This document shows positions 29,698-40,275 of a DNA stretch of 64,000 bases, one piece after another (positions within the stretch are counted from its first letter, which is position 1; every line of letters begins with the position of its first letter). The notes under the pieces were generated by a model. It did no database searches. It was not told where the DNA came from and saw only the letters and a list, made by a program, of their open reading frames with translations. The DNA comes from Cryobacterium breve (GTDB taxonomy: Bacteria; Actinomycetota; Actinomycetes; Actinomycetales; Microbacteriaceae). The translations under genes and the position numbers were made by a program. The stretch is taken from assembly GCF_004402375.1 (NCBI RefSeq), contig NZ_SOGJ01000011.1:1-64000 (forward strand), in the 5' to 3' direction.

Positions 29698-30476
29698 TTA
29701 CGGGAGGGCGGGCTCGAACCAGGTTCCAACTTTGTCCCCGCGGAGCGCCTCGGCCACCAGGCCGGTCGAAGTGACCAGTACCGCGGTGCCTGCCTCGGCC
29801 GCGATTCGGGCGGCCGACACCTTGGTTCCGGCGCCCCCGGTTCCCACTCCCGATCGGCTGCCGCCGAACTCCACGCCCGGCAACCAATCGCCGGAGGCGA
29901 CGTGGTCGATGCGTTCGGCGCCCGGCAGGTGCGGCGCGCGCGTATACAGGGCATCGACGTCGCTGAGCAGCACGAGCAGGTCGGCCTGGATCAGCGTTGC
30001 GACCAGAGCCGCGAGCCGGTCGTTGTCGCCGAAGCGGATCTCATGAGTCGCAACGGTGTCGTTCTCGTTGACGATCGGCAGAATACGCAGGCCGAGGAGC
30101 CGATCCATCGCCCGGTGGGCGTTGCCGCGGTGCGCGGGGTTCTCCAAATCGCCGGCTGTGAGCAGCACCTGACCGGCGACGATGTCGTACCGGTCGAGAC
30201 TATCCTGGTAACGGAAGATGAGCAGGTTCTGACCCACGGATGCCGCAGCCTGCTGGGTGGCCAGGTCGGTGGGTCGTTCATCGAGCTGCAGGTATGGCAT
30301 GCCGGTGGCGATGGCGCCGGAGGAGACCAGCACGATCTCTGCTCCGCGACCGTGTGCTGCCGCCAGGGCGTCGACGAGCGGCGCGATCTGCCCGATGTTC
30401 GCACCGCTGATCGACGACGAGCCGACCTTGACGACGATGCGCGCCGCTGACGCGATCTCGTGTCGACCCAGCACGC

Positions 30477-30480
<4 letters not shown>
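29698..30480 (-). CDS. proB: Glutamate 5-kinase, second tandem copy (no PUA domain)
   Basis: A 260-residue amino acid kinase with RIVVKVGSSSISGANIGQIA PL, VLVSSGAIATGM, LDERPTDLATQQAAASVGQN, VNENDTVATHEIRFGDNDRL AA and LLSDVDALYTRAPHLPGA, all residues expected for ATP and glutamate binding. The C-terminal PUA domain of E. coli ProB is absent. It begins with GTG overlapping the stop of the first proB copy, and the two proteins look about 70% identical by eye. Both copies keep their motifs, so redundancy or a split in feedback regulation is possible. Confidence 0.88.
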
Positions 30481-33016
<2,536 letters not shown>

Positions 33017-33038
33017 TCACGCTTACCGAAGTGGATGC

Positions 33039-33296
33039 CTACGCGGCCGCCACCACGATGTTGACGACCTTGCGGCCGCCCTTGGCGCCGAACTCAACCG
33101 AGCCGGGCTCGAGAGCGAAGAGCGTGTCGTCGCCACCACGGCCGACATTGACGCCGGGGTGGAAGTGGGTGCCACGCTGACGAACGATGATCTCGCCCGC
33201 GCTGACAACCTGACCGCCGAAGCGCTTCACGCCGAGGCGCTGGGCGTTGGAGTCGCGACCGTTGCGAGTGGAACTCGCGCCTTTTTTATGTGCCAT
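33039..33296 (-). CDS. rpmA: 50S ribosomal protein bL27
   Basis: An 85-residue bL27 starting [31 protein letters not shown], with [38 protein letters not shown]. This is the canonical sequence, without the N-terminal extension that is cleaved in Firmicutes. It binds near the peptidyl-transferase centre. It lies 19 bp after rplU in the conserved rplU-rpmA-obgE order, with a hairpin after its stop. Confidence 0.97.
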   Translation of the reverse strand: MAHKKGASSTRNGRDSNAQRLGVKRFGGQVVSAGEIIVRQRGTHFHPGVNVGRGGDDTLFALEPGSVEFGAKGGRKVVNIVVAAA

Positions 33297-33315
33297 CTGT
33301 TCTGCTCCTCAGGGC

Positions 33316-33624
33316 CTAGGCGATGCCGGTAACCTGAACGCGAGTGAGCTCCTGACGGTGCCCCTGACGCTTCTTGTACCCGGTCTTGTTCTTGAACTTC
33401 TGGATGACGATCTTCGGACCACGGAGGTCGTTCAAGACCTCGGCGGTAACCGTGATCTTGGCCAGTGACTGCGAGTCAGAGGTGATCGTGTCGCCGTCGA
33501 CGAGAAGCACAGCGGCCAGCTCGACGTTGCCGTCCTTGTTGGCTTTGATCCGGTCCATCGTGACGATGGTTCCGACCTCTACCTTTTCCTGCCGCCCACC
33601 GGCGCGCACAACTGCGTAAACCAC
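33316..33624 (-). CDS. rplU: 50S ribosomal protein bL21
   Basis: A 102-residue bL21 beginning [26 protein letters not shown] and ending [27 protein letters not shown], with the conserved C-terminal K-x-K-x-x-Y-x-x-x-x-G-H-R signature. It is the first gene of the rplU-rpmA unit. The 190-bp gap upstream, shared with the divergent DUF4031 gene, should hold its promoter; a TTGACT lies about 130 bp upstream but I see no good -10 match. Confidence 0.97.
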   Translation of the reverse strand: MVYAVVRAGGRQEKVEVGTIVTMDRIKANKDGNVELAAVLLVDGDTITSDSQSLAKITVTAEVLNDLRGPKIVIQKFKNKTGYKKRQGHRQELTRVQVTGIA

Positions 33625-33803
33625 GTTACGTACCTATCTCTGGGGAGCCGTGAGGCCCCGTGATGGAAAGTTACTGCTTTGAACAGACCAAGTCGGCCCG
33701 TCGCTTTCAGAAAACCTCGGTGATCGCGGAGGCAAAGGCCCATCGCACACCAAAAGTCAACGTTAGCCGATCATTCTGCAGCGGTCAAACCGAGGGCCGA
33801 CCA

Positions 33804-33809
33804 TAGACT
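33804..33809 (+). promoter_or_regulatory. -10 element of a probable leaderless transcript (DUF4031 gene)
   Basis: TAGACT ends six bases before the ATG at 33816, placing the predicted transcription start at the start codon. No ribosome-binding site is present. Confidence 0.5.
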
Positions 33810-33815
33810 CTGACG

Positions 33816-34106
33816 ATGAGCGTGTTGATCGACCAGCCCATGTGGCCCGCGCACGGCACGCTCTGGTGCCATCTTGTCAGCGACTCGTCCCTGGCCGAAC
33901 TGCACGCGTTCGCGGCGGCCAACGGCATCCCCCGGCGCGGCTTCGACCTGGATCACTACGACGTGCCCGAACGCCTGCACGCGACACTGGTGGCCGCAGG
34001 GGCGCATCCGGTGGGCAATCGGGATCTGGTGCTCCGACTGCGCTCCAGCGGCCTGCGGGTGAGCGCACGCGAGCGGGCTGCCCGCACCGATCCCCCGACA
34101 CCCTGA
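33816..34106 (+). CDS. DUF4031 domain protein
   Basis: A 96-residue protein starting MSVLIDQPMWPAHGTLWCHL VSDSSLAELHAFAAANGIPR RGFDLDHYDVPERLH. This matches DUF4031, small actinobacterial proteins with conserved ID-x-P-x-W-P-x-H-G and FD-x-DHYD-x-P signatures. The conserved His and Asp residues hint at metal binding, but no activity is known to me. It is probably translated from a leaderless mRNA. Monocistronic, convergent with rne. Confidence 0.85.
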   Translation: MSVLIDQPMWPAHGTLWCHLVSDSSLAELHAFAAANGIPRRGFDLDHYDVPERLHATLVAAGAHPVGNRDLVLRLRSSGLRVSARERAARTDPPTP

Positions 34107-34195
34107 CGTCGCGGCACCGTCAGTGGAGACGGGCGACCGGCGGCCGAGCGGCCCGACGGCCCCTCACACCATCGGTCGCCCGGGAGATTGGATCG

Positions 34196-36982
34196 TTACT
34201 GCTGCGGCTCCGACGACGACGCCGACGTCACGATCGGCTGGGCAGATCCGGTGGATCCTCCGGCCGTCGTCACCCGACGGCTGCGCGATCGCCCCTGGCC
34301 GGGCTGCTTGGGCTCGGGCAGGGAGTCCAGCACCGAGTCCAGCAGCTGGTCCGTGACCTGCTTGCTGACCGTGCGGCGGCTGCGTGAGGACTTCTTGACC
34401 GGGATGTCCAGGATGGCGACCGACTCGTCGTCAGGGCCGGACTCGGCGGCCTCGGACCGAGCAGACCTGACCGGAGCGGGCAGCTCGATCACGAGGGGCT
34501 CGGCCAGCGCCTGCCCGGCCTGGGCCTGCGGGTCCACGACGGGAGCCGCGGGACGCTGTCGGGTGGTCGAGGATGCCCGGCGGCTGCGGCGCGCCGGCGG
34601 GGCCGTCGTCTCGGAGGCGGTCGGCTCGGTCAGGACCGTCTCGATCGGATCGGCCGGGGCTGAGCCCGCGTGGACTGCCACAGTGGCCGCCGGTGCGGAA
34701 TCGATCTGAACGGATGTCGTCGGTGCCTCCGCCGCCTCCTGAGGCACCCGGACGATGGGGATCGAACCGGTCAGCGCGCGCGGGATGGTGCGCGCGGCAA
34801 TCAGTGCAAGAGCGTGCTTGGCGTCCTCGGTGATGCCGTGCGTGCCGTGGCCCGCCTTACCAACCTCGGCCTGGGGTGCGTTCGCGGTACCACCGGCATT
34901 GCCGCCGTTGTGGCCGCTGCCATTTCCGCCGCTGCGGTACCCGTTGCCGTTGTCGCCGCCTGAATTGTTGCCCGACTTCGTGCGCGGGCGACGCTCCATC
35001 GCCGGCTGGGCGGTCTGACGGTGCTTGAGCACCGGGTCGTGGTGGATGACGATGCCGCGCCCGGCGCAGGCCTCACAGTTCTCGCTGAAGGATTCCAGGA
35101 GTCCGAGGCCGAGTTTCTTGCGGGTCATCTGCACAAGGCCGAGCGAGGTGACCTCGGCCACCTGGTGCTTGGTGCGGTCGCGGCTCAGGCATTCGAGCAT
35201 GCGGCGCAGCACGAGGTCGCGGTTGGTTTCCAGAACCATGTCGATGAAGTCGACCACGATGATGCCGCCGATGTCGCGCAGGCGCAGCTGGCGCACGATC
35301 TCCTCGGCAGCCTCGAGGTTGTTCTTGGTGACGGTCTCCTCCAGGTTTCCGCCCGAACCGACAAACTTGCCGGTGTTGACGTCGACGACGGTCATGGCCT
35401 CGGTGCGGTCGATCACGAGGGATCCACCGGACGGCAGCCAGACCTTGCGGTCGAGGGCCTTCTCGATCTGCTCCGAGATGCGGTACTCGTCAAAGGCGTC
35501 GTTCTCGCCCTCGTAGCGTTCGACGCGCTCGACCAGGTCCGGTGCGACCTGACGCAGGTAGGCCTCGATGACCTCGCGGGACTCTTCGCCGGAGATGACC
35601 ATCTTCTGGAAGTCCTCGTTGAAGACATCCCGCACGATCTTGATCAGAAGGTCAGGCTCGCTGTGCAACAGGGCAGGGGCCTGAACCGTGTCGACCTGCT
35701 TGGCAATGGATGCCCACTGCGAGGTGAGCCGGTTCACGTCGAGTGTGAGCTGCTCATCGGTGGCACCCTCGGCCGCGGTGCGCACGATGACGCCCACGTT
35801 CTCGGGCAGGACCTCCTTGAGGATCTTCTTCAGGCGTGCGCGCTCGGTGTCGGGCAGCTTGCGGCTGATGCCGTTCATCGACCCGTTCGGCACGTAGACG
35901 AGATAGCGGCCGGGGAGCGACACCTGGCTGGTGAGGCGGGCCCCCTTGTGGCCGATCGGGTCCTTGGTGACCTGCACGAGGACCTTGTCGCCTGGCTTGA
36001 GCGCGAGCTCGATGCGGCGAGCCTGGCCACTGTTGCCCGAGTTCTCGGCGGCGGCTTCCCAGTCGACCTCGCCGGAGTAGAGCACAGCGTTTCGGCCGCG
36101 TCCGATGTCGACGAAGGCAGCCTCCATGCTCGGAAGCACATTCTGCACCTTGCCCAGGTAGACGTTGCCGATCAGCGACGCATCCTGGTTCTTGGCCACG
36201 TAGTGCTCGACCAGCACCCCGTCTTCAAGAACGCCGATCTGGATCTTGTTGTGCTTGGCCCGCACGACCATGACCCGGTCGACGGATTCACGGCGGGCGA
36301 GGAATTCGGCCTCGGTGATCACCGGGCGGCGACGTCCGGCGTCCCGGCCGTCTCGACGGCGCTGTTTCTTGGCCTCGAGCCGGGTAGACCCCTTGATGCG
36401 CTGGGGTTCGGTGATCAGCTCGGGTTCGCGGGGAGTGCGCACGCGTACGACGGTGTTCGCCGGGTCGTCGGATCCGGACCGGTTCTCGTCGCCGGTGCGG
36501 CGACGAGCGCGACGGCGGACCGTCGACGAGTCGTCGCCCTCGTCATCGTGGTCCTGACGCTGATCGGGACGGTTGTCCTGGCGCGAGTCCTGGCGCGTGC
36601 TGTCCCGGCGATCGCCGGTGCGGGCCGGCAGAGGCAGGATGACCGGGGCCTGGAACACCAGCGAAGTCGACGGGCGACGAAGCGTGTCGGTGGGCGGGGT
36701 GGGCGGCTGCGTCGTTTCCACGGCTGCGTCCTGTTCTGTGTGGAGGGCTCCGCCGAACGGACCGGCTGCAGCCGGCCCGGTCACGGCGTCATCGGTGTGG
36801 ACGGGGATCGGCGGCATCGCTGCGACCGCCTCGGTCGTCGCCGGCGGGACGAGCGAATCGGCCGCCTTCACGTCGGCGGGCACGGCTTCCGTGATTTTCA
36901 CGGGCGCGGCAGCACGCCTCGCGGTGCGTCGAGTGCCGAACAAACCCTTGCGTTTTTTGATGTTTTCGTTGTCTTCCACCAT
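34196..36982 (-). CDS. rne: Ribonuclease E/G
   Basis: A 928-residue endoribonuclease for mRNA turnover and rRNA/tRNA maturation. The catalytic core lies centrally (about residues 235-660): an S1 domain NKIQIGVLEDGVLVEHYVAK with GNVYLGKVQNVLPSMEAAFV DIG, the DNase I-like metal site VVDVNTGKFVGSGGNLEETV and IVVDFIDM, and the Zn-link CEACAGRG. Long disordered tails flank it: an Arg/Asp-rich N-terminus and a Gly/Asn then Ala/Pro-rich C-terminus, as in other actinobacteria, probably for partner and RNA binding. The leader is about 215 nt if the -10 at 37209 is used. Confidence 0.94.
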   Translation of the reverse strand: MVEDNENIKKRKGLFGTRRTARRAAAPVKITEAVPADVKAADSLVPPATTEAVAAMPPIPVHTDDAVTGPAAAGPFGGALHTEQDAAVETTQPPTPPTDTLRRPSTSLVFQAPVILPLPARTGDRRDSTRQDSRQDNRPDQRQDHDDEGDDSSTVRRRARRRTGDENRSGSDDPANTVVRVRTPREPELITEPQRIKGSTRLEAKKQRRRDGRDAGRRRPVITEAEFLARRESVDRVMVVRAKHNKIQIGVLEDGVLVEHYVAKNQDASLIGNVYLGKVQNVLPSMEAAFVDIGRGRNAVLYSGEVDWEAAAENSGNSGQARRIELALKPGDKVLVQVTKDPIGHKGARLTSQVSLPGRYLVYVPNGSMNGISRKLPDTERARLKKILKEVLPENVGVIVRTAAEGATDEQLTLDVNRLTSQWASIAKQVDTVQAPALLHSEPDLLIKIVRDVFNEDFQKMVISGEESREVIEAYLRQVAPDLVERVERYEGENDAFDEYRISEQIEKALDRKVWLPSGGSLVIDRTEAMTVVDVNTGKFVGSGGNLEETVTKNNLEAAEEIVRQLRLRDIGGIIVVDFIDMVLETNRDLVLRRMLECLSRDRTKHQVAEVTSLGLVQMTRKKLGLGLLESFSENCEACAGRGIVIHHDPVLKHRQTAQPAMERRPRTKSGNNSGGDNGNGYRSGGNGSGHNGGNAGGTANAPQAEVGKAGHGTHGITEDAKHALALIAARTIPRALTGSIPIVRVPQEAAEAPTTSVQIDSAPAATVAVHAGSAPADPIETVLTEPTASETTAPPARRSRRASSTTRQRPAAPVVDPQAQAGQALAEPLVIELPAPVRSARSEAAESGPDDESVAILDIPVKKSSRSRRTVSKQVTDQLLDSVLDSLPEPKQPGQGRSRSRRVTTAGGSTGSAQPIVTSASSSEPQQ

Positions 36983-37208
36983 TACTGGTGCGCTCCTTGA
37001 CCGGGTTGGGCGACCGCGCCACCCATCCGGCTACTCTCTCGTGGGAGGATCACGCTTGCGCGAAACCCTCGGGAATCCTCTTCGTTCGCAACCGGCTCAT
37101 GGCTCTGGTTGCTAATACCTTTGGTCGTGGGACCAATGAATCTGGGCATTTACGGCCCATTAAGCCTTCTCTGGCGTCAGCTCGAGCGCGGCTCGAGCGA
37201 CTGTTTCG

Positions 37209-37217
37209 ATTATCGCA
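37209..37217 (-). promoter_or_regulatory. Putative extended -10 for rne (TGCGATAAT)
   Basis: On the minus strand TGCGATAAT resembles an extended -10 box (TGnTATAAT-like). It would give the rne mRNA a leader of roughly 220 nt, room for the autoregulation known for RNase E genes elsewhere. No matching -35 is clear. Confidence 0.35.
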
Positions 37218-37258
37218 TGCATTCTCAGGAACACGTGCGAGGCACATGACATAATCCG

Positions 37259-37861
37259 ATGGTGCATCACACCGAGCCTGTCAAGCGCCCCATCGGGCTC
37301 GCCGTTTTCTTCATCATCGGGGGTGCGATCGCCCTCACCGCGGCGTTCCTGCTCACCCTGGACAAGTTCGCAATCCTGGAGGATCCGCAGGCCCAGCTGT
37401 CCTGCAACTTCAGCGTGCTGGTGGGTTGCAGCACCAACCTCGGTTCCTGGCAGGGCGCCATCCTGGGCTTTCCGAACCCGCTGATCGGGCTGATGGCTTG
37501 GACGGTCGTCATCACCATCGGCGCCGCGATATTGGCTGGTGCGCAGTTCTCACGCTGGTTCTGGGTCGCCCTGAACGTGGGCCTCACCGGGGCCCTCGCC
37601 TTCGTGATCTGGCTGATGGCCCAGAGCTTCTTCGTGCTTGACGTGCTCTGCCCGTGGTGCATGGTGACCTGGACGATCACCATCCCGATGTTCCTGGCCG
37701 TGACCCTGCACAACCTCACGGCGGGCAACCTGCCTGCCTCCCCCGCCGTGCGCCGCATGGCGGCGACCGCCTACTCCTGGATCGTCGTGATCACGATCGT
37801 GTGCTACCTGCTGGCCGCCGTCATCGCCCAGCTGGAAATGGACTTCCTGCACCGCCTCTAG
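37259..37861 (+). CDS. Vitamin K epoxide reductase (VKOR) family membrane protein
   Basis: A 200-residue four- or five-span membrane protein that reoxidises a DsbA-like thiol oxidase using quinone in actinobacteria. The loop cysteines are in AQLSCNFSVLVGCSTNLGSW QG and the active-site pair is in FVLDVLCPWCMVTWTITIPM, a C-x-x-C at the membrane face. The fold ends in YSWIVVITIVCYLLAAVIAQ. CATAAT at 37250-37255 is a good -10; transcription could start at the GTG second codon. No DsbA partner gene is nearby, so it acts in trans. Confidence 0.9.
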   Translation: MVHHTEPVKRPIGLAVFFIIGGAIALTAAFLLTLDKFAILEDPQAQLSCNFSVLVGCSTNLGSWQGAILGFPNPLIGLMAWTVVITIGAAILAGAQFSRWFWVALNVGLTGALAFVIWLMAQSFFVLDVLCPWCMVTWTITIPMFLAVTLHNLTAGNLPASPAVRRMAATAYSWIVVITIVCYLLAAVIAQLEMDFLHRL

Positions 37862-37908
37862 GTAGGTAAGTCCCCGCAACCGCAGCCGAGGCCCTGCAGC
37901 AGCTCCCC

Positions 37909-37997
37909 CGAACAAATTCGACGGAGATCTTGCTCTCAACGGCACGTTGTGACTCAAAAACGGGTATTCGACCGAAAATTTCCGTGGAATTGGCTGT
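37909..37997. repeat. Palindromic intergenic element family 1, copy D (89 bp)
   Basis: Left CGAACAAATTCGACGGAGAT; right, on the opposite strand, ACAGCCAATTCCACGGAAAT. It is the most diverged copy but keeps the 89-bp length. It lies between the converging VKOR and ndk genes and is the only candidate terminator there. Confidence 0.75.
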
Positions 37998-38042
37998 GCG
38001 CCGGGCGTGGGGCTTCGCCCGTGAGGGAGCAGTGACCGGGGC

Positions 38043-38465
38043 TCAGGAGAACCAGAGGGCAAGCTCGCGGGCGGCGGACTCGGGCGAGTCGGAGCCGTGC
38101 ACGAGGTTCTGCTGAACCTTTGTGCCCCAGTCGCGGCCGAAATCGCCGCGGATGGTGCCGGGAGCGGCGGCGGTGGGGTCAGTCGTGCCGGCCAGGGAGC
38201 GGAAGCCCTCGATCACGCGTTCGCCGGCGATGCGCAACACGAGGATCGGGCCGCTTTCCATGAATTCGACGAGGGGTTCGAAGAACGGCTTGCCCTGGTG
38301 TTCGGCGTAGTGCTCGGCCAAAAGGGACCGGTCGGCCTGAACGAGCTTCGCATCGACGAGGGAGTACCCCTTCTGCTCGATGCGACGGAGGATCTCGCCG
38401 GAGAGGTTGCGGGCAACACCATCCGGTTTGACCAATACAAGAGTTTCCTGGACCTGAGTGCTCAT
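38043..38465 (-). CDS. ndk: Nucleoside diphosphate kinase
   Basis: A 140-residue NDK that equilibrates nucleoside triphosphate pools. MSTQVQETLVLVKPDGVARN LSGEILRRIEQKGY holds the ATP-binding Lys, MESGPILVLRIAGERVIEGF R follows, and the phospho-histidine motif NLVHGSDSPESAARELALWF contains the catalytic His. Its ATG overlaps the stop of the DUF4233 gene (ATGA). The longer frame upstream is the DUF4233 gene read out of frame. Last gene of ileS-folC-DUF4233-ndk. Confidence 0.96.
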   Translation of the reverse strand: MSTQVQETLVLVKPDGVARNLSGEILRRIEQKGYSLVDAKLVQADRSLLAEHYAEHQGKPFFEPLVEFMESGPILVLRIAGERVIEGFRSLAGTTDPTAAAPGTIRGDFGRDWGTKVQQNLVHGSDSPESAARELALWFS

Positions 38466-38863
38466 GATTTCTCTTTCTCGTTGTTCTCGTTGTTCTCGTT
38501 GTTCGAGTTGAACTGTGTGTTCTGGTTGTCGATCCGGGAACCGGAGATCATGCAATACGCCCACATGGCCGCGAACATGCCGCCGACGAAGAACATGGCC
38601 GGGTTGAGGAAACCGGCCGCCACCATGATCAGCTGCAGGATCCAGCCGGCGACATAGGCCCACTCGTAGCGGAGCAGGGCCAGCACCGCCACCATGAGGA
38701 GGCCCAGCACGGCGCCCCCACCGAGGGCCGGCAACGGCGGCAGCGCCCCAAGGCCGAAGATCACGAGGGCGGCGAGGGCCACCACGATAACCTCGAAGCC
38801 GAGCACGATCGTCGCGAGCGTACGTTTGACCGACCGAGGTGCGGGGGTCATTTCGCCAGCCAT
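38462..38863 (-). CDS. DUF4233 family membrane protein
   Basis: A 133-residue four-span membrane protein (TIVLGFEVIVVALAALVIFG, VLGLLMVAVLALLRYEWAYV, GWILQLIMVAAGFLNPAMFF and a fourth segment). The R-x-E-WAY-x-x-GW-x-LQ block is the DUF4233 hallmark. In actinobacteria it almost always sits between folC and ndk; role unknown. The C-terminus here is an unusual tail ending in NNENNENNEKEKS encoded by a 9-bp tandem repeat. The start overlaps the folC stop by 16 bp. Confidence 0.85.
   Translation of the reverse strand: MAGEMTPAPRSVKRTLATIVLGFEVIVVALAALVIFGLGALPPLPALGGGAVLGLLMVAVLALLRYEWAYVAGWILQLIMVAAGFLNPAMFFVGGMFAAMWAYCMISGSRIDNQNTQFNSNNENNENNEKEKS
38476..38504. repeat. 9-bp tandem repeat in the DUF4233 gene 3' end
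   Basis: Three TTCTCGTTG units (plus strand) encode the Asn-Asn-Glu repeats at the C-terminus of the DUF4233 protein. Copy-number change would lengthen the tail in frame by three residues per unit. Confidence 0.8.
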
Positions 38864-40275
38864 TCCCGGGCGTCGGCCAGAGTGATGGCCTCCCCGACGA
38901 GTGTGATCGAGCCGGTCACGATCACAGCGCGCTTAGGTGCCTCCAGGGCCCATTCCCGCGCGGAGTCGAGCGCTTGGCCGAGGTCGTCGAACCGGATGGT
39001 GCTCTCCTCGCTGCCGATGCCGGCCACCAGGTCGGCGAGGTCGTCGACACCGATGGCGCGCTCCGACTGCGACTGCGTGACGTGGAACCGCGTGATCCTG
39101 GGCGCGAGTGCGGCGATGATGCCGGTCGCGTCCTTGTCGGCGAGGATGCCCACCACGGCCACGATCTCGTCGAAGTCGAAGTAGTCGGCCAGCGCCGCAC
39201 TGAGCGCCGTGGCGCCGTGGGGATTGTGCGCGGCATCCACCAGCACGGTCGGTTCGATGCCGACCAGCTGCAGGCGTCCGGGCGAGGTGACCTGCGCGAG
39301 CCCCTCCTCGACCAGCTCGAAGGAGAGCGCGGTCGCGCCCGACCCGAGGAACGACTCTACGGCGACGATCGCCACTGCCGCGTTCTCGGCCTGGTGCGTG
39401 CCGTACAGAGGAAGGAACAGGTCGGCGTAGGTGCCGGCCAGGCCGCGCACGGAAATGAGCTGCCCGCCCACGGCCACCTGGCTGCTGAGCAGGGAGTAGT
39501 CCTCACCCTCACCGGCCAGAGTCGACTCGGTCAGCTCCACAGCACGCTCGAGCTCGGCCTGTGCAGCCTCGGTCTGCCGGGCGGAGACCACGGCGGCGGA
39601 CGGCTTGATGATGCCGGCCTTGGTGCGTGCGATCTCGGCGATGGTGGCACCCAGTCGCAGGGTGTGGTCGAGGGCGATGGGCGTGAACACGGCCACCTGA
39701 CCGTCGGCGACGTTGGTGGAATCCCATTCGCCACCCATGCCGACCTCAACCACGGCCACATCGACGGGGGCATCGGCGAAGCACGCGAAGGCGAGCACGG
39801 TGAGCGCCTCGAAGAACGTCAGCGCGTCGTCGCCGACGGCCACCAGCTCAGCGTCGACCATGTGCAGGAAGGGCTCGATGTCGGCCCAATTCGCGGCCAG
39901 GGCCTCATCGGTGATGGGCTCCCCGTCGATCACGATTCGCTCGTTCAGCCGCACCAGATGCGGGCTGGTCATCAGTCCGGTACGCAGCCCGTAGGCGCGC
40001 ACAATGCTCTCAATCATGCGGCTCGTGCTGGTCTTGCCGTTCGTTCCGGTGACGTGGATCAGCGGATACACGGTCTGCGGGTCGCCCAGCAGTTCCAGCG
40101 CCCGCCGGGTCGGAGCCAGGCGCGGCTTCGGCGATCCCTCGCCCACCCGGGTGAGGAGTGCGGCGAAGACGGCGTCGCCGGCCTCGCGACCGGCCTCGGA
40201 CGGCTGGCGCGACGTCTTCGACTCCGACTTTTTCGGTCCGGACTTGGAGGAGTCAGGTTTCTTCGATTCAGACAT
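38848..40275 (-). CDS. folC: Folylpolyglutamate synthase / dihydrofolate synthase
   Basis: A 475-residue Mur-ligase-fold enzyme that adds glutamate to folates. [20 protein letters not shown] is the P-loop, followed by [58 protein letters not shown] and [20 protein letters not shown] charged Lys/Ser-rich N-terminal tail ([17 protein letters not shown]) precedes the domain. The ATG at 40275 overlaps the ileS stop by 8 bp, giving tight coupling. Confidence 0.94.
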   Translation of the reverse strand: MSESKKPDSSKSGPKKSESKTSRQPSEAGREAGDAVFAALLTRVGEGSPKPRLAPTRRALELLGDPQTVYPLIHVTGTNGKTSTSRMIESIVRAYGLRTGLMTSPHLVRLNERIVIDGEPITDEALAANWADIEPFLHMVDAELVAVGDDALTFFEALTVLAFACFADAPVDVAVVEVGMGGEWDSTNVADGQVAVFTPIALDHTLRLGATIAEIARTKAGIIKPSAAVVSARQTEAAQAELERAVELTESTLAGEGEDYSLLSSQVAVGGQLISVRGLAGTYADLFLPLYGTHQAENAAVAIVAVESFLGSGATALSFELVEEGLAQVTSPGRLQLVGIEPTVLVDAAHNPHGATALSAALADYFDFDEIVAVVGILADKDATGIIAALAPRITRFHVTQSQSERAIGVDDLADLVAGIGSEESTIRFDDLGQALDSAREWALEAPKRAVIVTGSITLVGEAITLADAREWLAK

